DNA of 64,000 nt from positions 1-64,000 of the forward strand of contig NZ_JAILWB010000004.1 of the NCBI RefSeq assembly GCF_025699295.1. Reading direction: 5' to 3'. Under the pieces are notes generated by a model, which searched no databases, was not told the DNA's origin, and worked only from the letters and a program-made list of their open reading frames with translations. This DNA is from Hydrogenophaga sp. GTDB taxonomy: Bacteria; Pseudomonadota; Gammaproteobacteria; Burkholderiales; Burkholderiaceae_C. Position numbers and translations under genes: made by a program. Positions 35,492-43,557 of this stretch are shown piece by piece (position 1 is the first letter of the stretch; every line of letters starts with the position of its first letter).

Positions 35492-37741
35492 ATGTCCCAC
35501 CACGACGACGACGACAACTTCAACGATTCCCCCAACGAACACTTCCAGCAGGTGCTGGAACGCGGCACCCGCGCGCCGCTGACGCGTCGCCACCTGATTC
35601 GCGGCGGCGTGGGCCTGGCCGCGCTCTCCAGCATTCCTTTCCTGGCCGGTTGCGGAGGCGGCGGCAGCGACCCCGCGCCCGCGCCACCCGCCGCGCCCGG
35701 CGAAACCAGCCTGGGCTTCAGCGCCATCGACAAGAGCCTGCTCGACGACGTGGTGCTGCCCGCCGGCTACAGCTACAGCGTGCTGCACGCCACCGGCGAC
35801 CGGCTTTTCAGCACCGAGACCGCGTACTCCAACACGGGGGCGGAGACCGACGACTGGAGCCGGCGCATCGGTGACCACCACGACGGCATGGACCTGTTCT
35901 ACGTCGACGCACTGGGCAACTACACCACGCAGGACACCGGCCGCGCGGTGCTGGCCGTCAACCACGAGAGCTCGGCCGACGCGCACTTCTTCCACCCCAC
36001 TGGCCAGACCACCAACGGCGTGAGTGGCAAGAAGTTCTCGCAGTTCGGCGGCTGGGACCTGGGCACCCGCCTGGAGTCCGAGGTGCTCAAGGAAATCAAC
36101 CACCACGGCGTGTCCATCGCCGAAGTGCGCAGGACGGGCAGCACCTGGGCGCTGCAGCTCGACTCGGGTCTCAACCGCCGCGTCACGGCCCAGACCGTGA
36201 TGGACATCGCCGGCCCGGCCGCGCACCTGGCCGACATCCGCAGCCTGATGGTCACGAAGTACGACACCAGCGGCGCCACGTCGCGCGGCACGCTCAACAA
36301 CTGTGGTCACGGCAAGACCCCCTGGGGCACCTACCTGGCCTGCGAGGAGAACTGGGCGGCCTACTTCTTCATGCCCGCCGGTTCGGTGGATGTGGATGCC
36401 CGCACCAAGGTCGCGCGCCAGCGCTACGGCGTGATGCGCGCGCCCAATGCGGCGGCCACCGCGGGTTCGCAGGGCTGGTCGGCCGTGGCCTCCGCCGGCA
36501 CCGACAGCCGCTTCGGCCGCTGGGACGTCTCCGCCCCGGGCGCGACCGCGGCGCAGGACTACCGCAACGAGCCCAACACCTTCGGCTACATCGTCGAGAT
36601 CGACCCACTGCGCCCGGGCGCCACGCCGGCCAAGCGCGTGGCCATGGGCCGCTTCGCGCACGAGGCCGCCGTCTGCAGCATCCCGGTGGCTGGCCAGCCG
36701 CTGGCCTTCTACATGGGCTGCGACTCGCAGAACGAGTACGTCTACAAGTTCGTCTCCGCCGCGCCGTGGGATCCGGCCGACGTGGGCGGTGGCATGGCCG
36801 CCGGCCACAAGTACCTGGACGAAGGCAGGCTGTACGTGGCCCGGTTCAACGACACGGGCGCGGGCGAATGGCTGGAGCTCGACATCGCCAACCCGCTGAT
36901 CGCGGGCTACGCGCCGTACACCTTCGCCCACCAGGCCGACGTGCTGGTCCATGCGCGCCACGCGGCCGATGCGCTGGGCGCCACCAAGATGGACCGCCCG
37001 GAATGGGGTGCGGTGAACCCGAAGAACGGTGACGTGTACTTCACCATGACCAACAACAGCAGCCGCAACGTGGCCGGCACCGATGCGGCCAACCCGCGCG
37101 CCTACGCCGACAACGACGGCAATGCCGGCAGCGGCAACCCCAATGGCCACATCGTGCGTCTGAGCGAACAGGGCGGGGCGCCGGGCGCAGCGGCGTTCAC
37201 CTGGGACATCTTCCTGTTCGGCGCGGAGGCCGATGCGGGAGCGGACATCAACCTCTCGGGGCTGACGGACGCCAACGACTTTTCCTCGCCCGACGGCCTG
37301 TGGTTCAGCCCGGCCAGCGGCATCTGCTGGATCCAGACCGACGATGGCGCCTACACCGACCAGACCAACTGCATGCTGCTGGCCGCCATTCCCGGCGCGG
37401 TGGGCGACGGGGGGCCGGTCACGGTGAACAACAGCCTGGGTGGCAGCACCGGTACCGAGGGCACGTTCATCGGCGCCGCGCTGGGTGAAGCCAGGCTGCG
37501 CCGTTTCCTGGTCGGCCCCACGGGCTGCGAGATCACCGGCATCACCGAGACCGCCGATGGCCGGACGATGTTCGTGAATGTGCAGCACCCGGGTGAGCGC
37601 ACGGGCGCCTACGGAACCGGCCCGTTCGTGCTGCAGAGCCAGTGGCCGGGCGTGAGCACGGTGAACTACGCACCGGCCGGCCGGCCGCGCTCGGCCACCA
37701 TCGTGATCACGCGGGCCGACGGGGGTGTCATCGGTCTTTGA
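35492..37741 (+). CDS. phoX: PhoX family phosphatase, Tat-exported (second copy)
   Basis: A 749-residue PhoX paralogue of the protein at 4738-6891. Twin-arginine TRRHLIRGG (31-39) and a lipobox LAGC at 51-54 followed by a Gly/Ser/Pro linker indicate export and probable lipid anchoring. Shared PhoX segments: DHHDGMDLFYVDA, VNHESSADAHFF, GTLNNCGHGKTPWGTYLACEEN, MDRPEWGAVNPKNGDVYFTMTNN, SSPDGLWFSPASGICWIQTD. The start MSHHDDDDNFNDS is His/Asp-rich. No Pho box is evident in the 112-bp gap upstream, so it probably reads through from the Pho-controlled glycosyltransferase promoter. A strong terminator follows. Confidence 0.92.
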   Translation: MSHHDDDDNFNDSPNEHFQQVLERGTRAPLTRRHLIRGGVGLAALSSIPFLAGCGGGGSDPAPAPPAAPGETSLGFSAIDKSLLDDVVLPAGYSYSVLHATGDRLFSTETAYSNTGAETDDWSRRIGDHHDGMDLFYVDALGNYTTQDTGRAVLAVNHESSADAHFFHPTGQTTNGVSGKKFSQFGGWDLGTRLESEVLKEINHHGVSIAEVRRTGSTWALQLDSGLNRRVTAQTVMDIAGPAAHLADIRSLMVTKYDTSGATSRGTLNNCGHGKTPWGTYLACEENWAAYFFMPAGSVDVDARTKVARQRYGVMRAPNAAATAGSQGWSAVASAGTDSRFGRWDVSAPGATAAQDYRNEPNTFGYIVEIDPLRPGATPAKRVAMGRFAHEAAVCSIPVAGQPLAFYMGCDSQNEYVYKFVSAAPWDPADVGGGMAAGHKYLDEGRLYVARFNDTGAGEWLELDIANPLIAGYAPYTFAHQADVLVHARHAADALGATKMDRPEWGAVNPKNGDVYFTMTNNSSRNVAGTDAANPRAYADNDGNAGSGNPNGHIVRLSEQGGAPGAAAFTWDIFLFGAEADAGADINLSGLTDANDFSSPDGLWFSPASGICWIQTDDGAYTDQTNCMLLAAIPGAVGDGGPVTVNNSLGGSTGTEGTFIGAALGEARLRRFLVGPTGCEITGITETADGRTMFVNVQHPGERTGAYGTGPFVLQSQWPGVSTVNYAPAGRPRSATIVITRADGGVIGL

Positions 37742-37800
37742 GTCCTGCTGGCCCGGTCCAACGGGCTGATCGGGTGCCGAGCCCATCGGCACCTCCCGCA

Positions 37801-37838
37801 AACCCCCAGGCCCCGGCTGGCCTGGGGGTTTCGCTTTT
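37801..37838 (+). terminator. Rho-independent terminator after phoX2
   Basis: AACCCCCAGGCC (37801-37812) pairs perfectly with GGCCTGGGGGTT (37819-37830) across a CCGGCT loop, followed by TCGCTTTT. It ends the glycosyltransferase-phoX unit. Confidence 0.85.
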
Positions 37839-37993
37839 GGGCGATCTGTCCATCGCGTGCACAGCGCAGGCTGCGGACCTTGCGGGCGGCACCGCAGGCA
37901 TGGTTCGAAACGGCGATCGGGTTCTAAGGTGGCAAGGCCCCGCCGATTCAGGGTCGGTGTGGAAGCTCTCTCAACCTATCCAAAGGACATCCC

Positions 37994-39247
37994 ATGTACA
38001 ACCAGATCGTCAAGCCGCAGACCCTCGTGCTGGACAGCGCGCCATGCAACGATGGCAGCGGCACCTTCCCCAAACTGCCCGTCTCCTGGGAGGAGTACGG
38101 CAGCGCCAAAACCAAGGACGGCCACGACAAGCCCATCGTCGCCATCCTCCCGTTTTTCCTGGGCAGTGCCCACGCGGCCGGTCACAAGGCCGTGAAGGAC
38201 AACAAGCGCGTGGGCATCGGTTACTGGGATGCGCTCATCGGCCCCGGCGAGGTGATCAACACCGACACCCACCGCGTCATCAGCTTCGAACCGGTGATCA
38301 ACGACAGCTTTCATCCCGGCGCGATCAACCCCGCCACGAAGAGGCCCTACGGGGGCACGTTCCCCAACTTCTCGCTGGCCGATGTCTCGCAGATCCAGCG
38401 CCTGGCGCTCAAGCAACTGGGTGTGGCCCACGTGGACGTTCTCATGGGCGCTTCCATGGGCTCGCTGCAGGCCTGGCACTTCATGGCCCACGACACCAGC
38501 TTCGTCTCCCGCATGGTGCTGATCGTGCCGGGCGGCCTGCAACTGTCGCAGAAGACCCGCACCCTGGCCCGCCAGTGGGTGGAGACGCTCGAGCACGACC
38601 CCGACTGGCACGGCGGCGATTACAGCGCCCTGCCCAAGGACAAGCAGCCGAAGAAGGCCCTGCTGCAGGTGCTCACCGACTTCTGGTACCGGGTGCAGTT
38701 CCCGGTGGACCACAGCCTGCTCTACGACCTGGACGACATGGGGTGGGCCGATATCGCCGTGGCCCACCATGCGCTTGACGCCAACGACGCCCGGTCCATC
38801 GACACGGTGCTGGCCGCGCTCGACGACAAGCAACCCAAGGTCAAAGCCTACAAACAGACGGTGAAAACGCTGTGCGAGCGGACCGATCACAACGTGCTGT
38901 TGTGGCAGTTGCGTTCGGTGTTGACCTACATGCCAACCGTGGCGCTCATGAAGTCGGACGTGTTCACGCGCCGCACCCTGAAGGCCGATGACATGGTGGA
39001 CATCGGCTACGAGGCCTCCGGCGTGTCCGACATCCTGATGATCGCCACCAAAGCCGATGACCTGCTCGACATCGAATCAGTGGATGACGTGATCGGCATG
39101 GCAGCCTTTCTGGGCGCGAGGATCAGCGTCCTGCGCCTGCCCCCGACCTTCACGCACGCGGCCGGTCTCAACACCGCGTCGCCCGACAGCATCCTGGTCG
39201 TCAAGAAGCGCATCGGCGAATTCCTCAAGCCACCCGCCAAGCTCTGA
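37994..39247 (+). CDS. MetX-like alpha/beta hydrolase (homoserine O-acetyltransferase family)
   Basis: A 417-residue protein of the MetX (homoserine acyltransferase) branch of alpha/beta hydrolases. It shows INTDTHRVISFEPVINDSF, ADVSQIQRLALKQLGV and the nucleophile GASMGSLQAWHF (Ser154). The usual MetX ending GHDAFL is not seen; a candidate His is in FTHAAGLN. It is thus a divergent paralogue and may use another substrate. The gene stands alone between two terminator-like hairpins, with a ribosome-binding AAAGGA 7-12 bases before ATG 37994. Confidence 0.75.
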   Translation: MYNQIVKPQTLVLDSAPCNDGSGTFPKLPVSWEEYGSAKTKDGHDKPIVAILPFFLGSAHAAGHKAVKDNKRVGIGYWDALIGPGEVINTDTHRVISFEPVINDSFHPGAINPATKRPYGGTFPNFSLADVSQIQRLALKQLGVAHVDVLMGASMGSLQAWHFMAHDTSFVSRMVLIVPGGLQLSQKTRTLARQWVETLEHDPDWHGGDYSALPKDKQPKKALLQVLTDFWYRVQFPVDHSLLYDLDDMGWADIAVAHHALDANDARSIDTVLAALDDKQPKVKAYKQTVKTLCERTDHNVLLWQLRSVLTYMPTVALMKSDVFTRRTLKADDMVDIGYEASGVSDILMIATKADDLLDIESVDDVIGMAAFLGARISVLRLPPTFTHAAGLNTASPDSILVVKKRIGEFLKPPAKL

Positions 39248-39268
39248 CCGGCCGCGCCACGGTTCACC

Positions 39269-39298
39269 TTCACCACGCCCGCGCGCGGGCGTGGTGAA
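39269..39298. terminator. 30-bp perfect palindrome (bidirectional hairpin)
   Basis: TTCACCACGCCCGCG is followed directly by its exact complement CGCGGGCGTGGTGAA. As RNA it makes a 13-bp stem with a GCGC loop. No U-tract follows, so termination would be imperfect; a protein-binding site is an alternative. It lies between the MetX-like gene and the first GNAT, 31 bp before ATG 39329. Confidence 0.6.
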
Positions 39299-39328
39299 TC
39301 TCCCTTCACATTCCAGGGGCAGAACACC

Positions 39329-39931
39329 ATGCAACCCAACACCCATCCTGGTGGCAAGCTGGCCGCCATCACCTTCCTGACCATGGCCGACCGGGACGCC
39401 GTGGCCGCGCACATCGGCGCGCTCGCCCCGGACGACCGGGCCATGCGTTTCGGGTGGTCCGGCCCGGCCAGCCCGGAGCAACTCGTCCGGTTCGCCACCG
39501 TGCTGCTGCAGGCTGTCCATGAGGACCCCTCGCTGGTGCATTTCGGCGGCTGGGACGCCTCGCGCCAGGCGCTGCTCTACATGGGCAGCTTTCACTGCCC
39601 CTCGCCACGGGAGCGCACCGTCGCCGAGTTCTCGATGAGTGCCGTGCCGTCGGCGCGCGGTGGCCTGACCAGCGAAGTCATGGCCTGGCTGATTCCGCAG
39701 CTCATACAGCGCGGCTACAGGAAGCTCAGCCTGGTGTACGAGAACACGAACCCGGCGGTGGCCGCCATCGCGGCTCGACATGGTTTCCAGGTGAGGTCCA
39801 ACGGCGGCGTGTCGTTCGGTACGCTGGACATCACGCCGCAGGCGCAGGTGGCGCGGCTGTGGCTGGAAAAGCTCGATGCCTTCTTGGCGCTGGTGCGGCC
39901 CGCATTGCGGTCCCCGGGCGCCAGACTCTAA
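39329..39931 (+). CDS. GNAT-family N-acetyltransferase (first of tandem pair)
   Basis: A 200-residue GNAT-fold protein: an acceptor region with RAMRFGWSGPASPEQLVRF, a central strand AEFSMSAVPSARGGLTSEVMAWLIPQLIQRGYRKL (acetyl-CoA pyrophosphate loop region) and the C-terminal YENTNPAVAAIAARHGFQ (A-helix and Asn typical of GNATs). Substrate unknown. Shares layout (APDDRAMRFGW / GREERAFRLHT, NPAVAAIAARHGF / NPAIAGLLARLGW) with the next gene, so they are tandem duplicates. CCAGGGGC lies upstream of ATG 39329. Confidence 0.8.
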   Translation: MQPNTHPGGKLAAITFLTMADRDAVAAHIGALAPDDRAMRFGWSGPASPEQLVRFATVLLQAVHEDPSLVHFGGWDASRQALLYMGSFHCPSPRERTVAEFSMSAVPSARGGLTSEVMAWLIPQLIQRGYRKLSLVYENTNPAVAAIAARHGFQVRSNGGVSFGTLDITPQAQVARLWLEKLDAFLALVRPALRSPGARL

Positions 39932-39940
39932 GGCTGCGCG

Positions 39941-40504
39941 ATGCCACTCCACAGCCAGACAGGCACCACCGCCGAATCGCCGGTGTGTGTTCTCGGCCCG
40001 GTGGACGCCGATGCCATGGTCGCCCACCTGCAGGCCCTGGGCCGCGAGGAACGTGCGTTCCGGTTGCACACCACCAGCGCCGCGACGGATGTGCTGCGCG
40101 AGGCGGCGCGGCGCATGCTGGTCGCCGGTCTGTGCTATGGCATCCGCGAGCCCGCCACCGGGCGCCTGGTCTACCTCGGCCAGGCCGTGCCCAGTGACCG
40201 CCCCGGAGGCCTGGAACTGGCATTCAGCGCCACGCCCGATGCACGGGGCGGATTGACCTTTCGCACGCTGGCCTGGTTGCTGCCACGCGCGGCCGCACAA
40301 GGCGTGCGGTTTCTGGAATTGCGCTTCAACCCGTTCAACCCGGCGATCGCCGGTCTGCTGGCGCGCCTGGGCTGGCGCCGCGAGGTGTTCAGCGACGACA
40401 ACCGCGCGGTGTTCGACGTGCCCCGCGAGCCATCGGCCGTGGTGGCGCAGGTGAACGCCTGGTTGCAGGCCGCGCAGGACCGGGGATCTATCGCGCGCCT
40501 TTAG
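39941..40504 (+). CDS. GNAT-family N-acetyltransferase (second of tandem pair)
   Basis: A 187-residue GNAT-like protein 9 bp after its paralogue. It has LEYLGQ-like substrate strands (GRLVYLGQAVPSD), LAFSATPDARGGLTFRTLAWLLPRAAAQGVRFLELRFN as the acetyl-CoA region and NPFNPAIAGLLARLGWRREV. The N-terminal MPLHSQTGTTAESP differs from the first copy. The pair may form a heterodimer or act on related substrates; no target is evident. Confidence 0.78.
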   Translation: MPLHSQTGTTAESPVCVLGPVDADAMVAHLQALGREERAFRLHTTSAATDVLREAARRMLVAGLCYGIREPATGRLVYLGQAVPSDRPGGLELAFSATPDARGGLTFRTLAWLLPRAAAQGVRFLELRFNPFNPAIAGLLARLGWRREVFSDDNRAVFDVPREPSAVVAQVNAWLQAAQDRGSIARL

Positions 40505-40521
40505 AGGCTGCGCCGCCAGTG

Positions 40522-41277
40522 TCAGCGCGCCGGCATGGCGGGGTGCATCTCGGGCGGCTGCTGCTCCATGTAGCCGCGCCCGTCCTTCACGCCGGTGCGC
40601 CCGGCGATCTGCCAGGCTGTGCGCTGGTCGATCAGGCCGGCGAGGAACTCCAGCTCTTCGTCGGTGTGGTTGAGTGCGGGCGCGGGCGTGAGGAAACGCC
40701 CGCCCCGGGGTTCGACCTCGCCCCAGAACGACTGGTGGTAGCTCGACACCGAGAGTGCGCGGTTGCCGCCGGCCTGCATGTCCACCGTGCCGTAGCAGTT
40801 GCAGAAGTAGCTGCGCCCGCCCTGGTCGGCCATGACCTCGGTGTACACGCCCGTGCCGCGGATGCCGGCGGTCAGCGTGGGCGTGACGATGGCGCGGGCC
40901 ACGCCCCGGCCGAAGACACTGACCACCGCGCCGTTGAGCAGGCGCAGCAGGCTCATCGTGTTGAGCGTGGCGCCGCGTTCGACGCGCAGGCGCGAGTTCT
41001 GCCGCACGTGGAAGGCGGCAGTGCCGATCACGAAGACCAGGCGCGAGGAGGCACCGGTGATGATTTCATCGCCGGTCTGCACCACCTGCTGCGGCAGCAT
41101 GCGCTGGCCGTTGAGCAGGATGTCGCCCACGAAGTCCACCACGTTGCTGCGCTGTTGCGCCAGGGCCGCGGGCAGGCCGCCGGTGGCCACCCAGGCGGCG
41201 GCCGCCTTGAGCGTGTCACGGCGCTGGAACCAGGTCACTTCTTCCTCGCGACGGCCTTGCAGGGTGTGCTGGGTCAT
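40522..41277 (-). CDS. FecR-domain exported protein
   Basis: A 251-residue protein with a Tat-like leader (FQRRDTLKAAAAWVATGGLPAALAQ in segments, cleavage about residue 42) and a FecR domain: VGDILLNGQRMLPQQVVQTGDEIITGASSRLVFVIG, FHVRQNSRLRVERG, and VVSVFGRG...TAGIRGTGVYTEV. FecR domains are usually periplasmic sensors for ECF sigma factors or bind cell-wall sugars; no sigma gene is adjacent. A later Cys pair YFCNCYG and C-terminal NHTDEELEFLAGLIDQRTAWQIAG are unassigned. Start overlaps the upstream membrane-protein stop (ATGA). Confidence 0.75.
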   Translation of the reverse strand: MTQHTLQGRREEEVTWFQRRDTLKAAAAWVATGGLPAALAQQRSNVVDFVGDILLNGQRMLPQQVVQTGDEIITGASSRLVFVIGTAAFHVRQNSRLRVERGATLNTMSLLRLLNGAVVSVFGRGVARAIVTPTLTAGIRGTGVYTEVMADQGGRSYFCNCYGTVDMQAGGNRALSVSSYHQSFWGEVEPRGGRFLTPAPALNHTDEELEFLAGLIDQRTAWQIAGRTGVKDGRGYMEQQPPEMHPAMPAR

Positions 41278-42077
41278 GTGTGTTCTCCGGTGGTGACGGC
41301 GGCGGGGCCGTCGGGCGCGACGAAACTGTCCACGAAGGTGAACCAGATCGAGGTGTGAAACATCGCGGCCATGAGCAGCACCAGCGGATAGAGCACGATG
41401 CCGAGCGCCTCCGTGCCACCGAGCAGCGAAGCCAGCAGGCTCATGAACAGGCCCGTCAGCATGAACACACCCACCCAGCCCGCGGCATACAGCAGCATGG
41501 CGCCCTTGTTGGACCAGCAGGCCAGGAAGCTGAAGAACAGGCTCTTGAGCGGGCTCACCCCGTGCCAGTGCACCAGCGCCGGTGCGTGCCAGAAAGCCAT
41601 GAGCACCGGCAGATAGACCACCATCGCCGCCCACAGGCCCTGGCTGCTGAACATCGAGCGCACGCGCTCGGCCGATACCTCGGGTCCACCGGGCAGGGCC
41701 GCGGGCGGTGGTGCTTCGGTGGCGAACAGGGCCGCCACCCCCAGCACCAGCATCAGGGCTGCGGCGTACATCGCGCCCAGCACGAGCATGGCCTGCATCT
41801 TGCCCGGGCCGGCGCGAAAGGCCGAGACCAGCGTGGATGGCATCGGGAAGCGCCCTTGCGCGGCCTCACGGCTGGCGGCCATCAGGCCCAGCGTGGCTGC
41901 CGGCACCAGGGCCAGCGACAGCAGTGTGCCCACCACGGGCACCAGTGAGAGAACCGACACGGCGGCCATGAACATGAAGAACAGGCCGGCCATGGCCAGT
42001 GGCTGGCGCAGGAAGGTCCGGGCGCCGAGCCGGACCCATTGCAGGCCGGTGCGGGCGGGAACTAGGTGGAGTTTCAT
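41274..42077 (-). CDS. BPSS1780-family membrane protein
   Basis: A 267-residue protein with about 6 membrane segments. The start MKLHLVPARTGLQWVRLGARTFLRQPLAMAGLFF is characteristic of the betaproteobacterial BPSS1780 family of unknown function. It lies 14 bp downstream of thrB and overlaps the FecR gene by 4 bp. The gene order DUF2782-thrB-BPSS1780 is conserved-looking operon structure, but no direct link to threonine synthesis is known. Confidence 0.82.
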   Translation of the reverse strand: MKLHLVPARTGLQWVRLGARTFLRQPLAMAGLFFMFMAAVSVLSLVPVVGTLLSLALVPAATLGLMAASREAAQGRFPMPSTLVSAFRAGPGKMQAMLVLGAMYAAALMLVLGVAALFATEAPPPAALPGGPEVSAERVRSMFSSQGLWAAMVVYLPVLMAFWHAPALVHWHGVSPLKSLFFSFLACWSNKGAMLLYAAGWVGVFMLTGLFMSLLASLLGGTEALGIVLYPLVLLMAAMFHTSIWFTFVDSFVAPDGPAAVTTGEHT

Positions 42078-42091
42078 TCGCGGGGGTGGAG

Positions 42092-43099
42092 TCAGGCTGG
42101 CTGGAGCGCGTCTTCGCGCAGCAGCGCCGCCAGGGCATGGGTGTCGCGCACACGGGCGCGCAGCACGCGCTCGAAGTGACTCGGGTCGTGGGGCTGCAGC
42201 AGGGCCGCCTCGCGCGGCAGGTGCAGGTCCCACAGGCGCGAGATCCAGAAGCGCAGGGCGCCCGCGCGCAGCATGGCCGGCAGCAGGGCACGTTCGGCCG
42301 AGCTCAGGGGCCGCACCGCCTGGTAGGCGCCCAGCAGCGCCAGCGAGCGAGGCGAGTCGAGCGAGCCGTCGTGGTCCTGATCGTGCAGCACGCACCAGTC
42401 GTTGAGGCAGACCGCGATGTCGAACAGGAAACTGTCGACACCGGCGAAATAGAAATCGAAGAAGCCGGTGAGCTCGCCGTCCTCGAACATCGCGTTGTCG
42501 CGGAACAGGTCGGCGTGGATCGGGCCGCGTGGCAGCGCGGCATACGCCGGCCCTTGGGCCACGTGGTTCTGGTAGGCGATCTCCGCGCGCAGCAACTCGG
42601 CCTGCGCCGTGTTCAGGAAGGGCAGCACCACCGGCACGGTTTCGTTCCACCAGGACAGGCCGCGCAGGTTGGGCTGGCTCATGGGGAAGTCGCGCCCGGC
42701 CAGGTGCATGCGCGCGAGCATGGTGCCCACGGCCTCGCATTGCGCCACGCCGGGGGCAAGGTCGCTCCTGCCGCGCAGCTTGTCCACCACGGCGGCGGGC
42801 TTGCCCTGCACCGTGTGCAGGATCTCCCCCTGCGCGTTGGCCGCAGGCGCGGGCACCGGAATGCCCTGGCCGGCGAGGAACTTCATGAAGTGCAGGTAGA
42901 ACGGCAACTGCTCGAAGCCCAGCCGCTCGAACACGGTGAGCACGTACTCCAGCGTGGCGCCGTCGCGCTCGCTGGTCACGAAGTAGTTGGTGTTTTCGAT
43001 GCCGCCCTGGATGCCCCGCAGTTCGGTGAGGTCGCCCAGGTTCAGGGTGTGGAGCAGGGCAGCGGCTTCGTCGAACGCGACTTCGGTGTAAACGGCCAT
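42092..43099 (-). CDS. thrB: homoserine kinase (type II, APH fold)
   Basis: A 335-residue kinase of the aminoglycoside-phosphotransferase-like ThrB family, phosphorylating homoserine in threonine synthesis. MAVYTEVAFDEAAALL, GGIENTNYFVTS (nucleotide loop), GPIHADLFRDNAMFEDGELTGFFDFYFAGVDSFLFDIAVCLNDWC (Brenner HxDxxxxN catalytic motif and DFYFA metal Asp) are full matches. Second gene of the four-gene minus-strand operon; starts 10 bp after DUF2782. Confidence 0.93.
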   Translation of the reverse strand: MAVYTEVAFDEAAALLHTLNLGDLTELRGIQGGIENTNYFVTSERDGATLEYVLTVFERLGFEQLPFYLHFMKFLAGQGIPVPAPAANAQGEILHTVQGKPAAVVDKLRGRSDLAPGVAQCEAVGTMLARMHLAGRDFPMSQPNLRGLSWWNETVPVVLPFLNTAQAELLRAEIAYQNHVAQGPAYAALPRGPIHADLFRDNAMFEDGELTGFFDFYFAGVDSFLFDIAVCLNDWCVLHDQDHDGSLDSPRSLALLGAYQAVRPLSSAERALLPAMLRAGALRFWISRLWDLHLPREAALLQPHDPSHFERVLRARVRDTHALAALLREDALQPA

Positions 43100-43109
43100 G
43101 GGCAGAGGG

Positions 43110-43439
43110 TCAGAAGTTCAGGATGCGCCAGCTGCTGCGCCCGGCGTTGCCGGTGCGCCTGCCGCCCGTCTCGCTGCCGGCAGCACCGGCCGTCTCGGGC
43201 TGGATCTGGTAGGCCGGTGCGCCGTTCTTGGGGCTCACCTCGATGCTCTGCGTCTGCCCGCCCACGCGCACTTCGTCGATGCGGGTGAGCTTGTCTTCGT
43301 GCGTGATGCGCTCGATGCGGTCGCGCGGCGAGACCGGCTCGCGCGGGCTGTCCACGGGTGCCACCTGGGCCAGAGCCGGAAGGGTAGTGCACAGGCCGAA
43401 GGCCAGTGCGGCCAGGAAGGAGCGGGGAGCAGCGTTCAT
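43110..43439 (-). CDS. DUF2782 secreted protein
   Basis: A 109-residue protein with a signal peptide (FLAALAFGLCTTLPALAQ) and a DUF2782 core RIERITHEDKLTRIDEVRVGGQTQSIEV followed by PAYQIQPETA. Function unknown; it is widely adjacent to thrB and polA in betaproteobacteria, as here. ATG 43439 is divergent from polA with a 118-bp gap. Confidence 0.82.
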   Translation of the reverse strand: MNAAPRSFLAALAFGLCTTLPALAQVAPVDSPREPVSPRDRIERITHEDKLTRIDEVRVGGQTQSIEVSPKNGAPAYQIQPETAGAAGSETGGRRTGNAGRSSWRILNF

Positions 43440-43557
43440 ACAGCATTGTAGGCAGGGCCGTCCGGCCACGCGGCCCCCGGGGCCAAACCGGTTACCACCG
43501 GATACGACCGCGGCCCGGGGGGCGGCTTGCGCGTGCGAACTCCGCCACAATCGCCCC

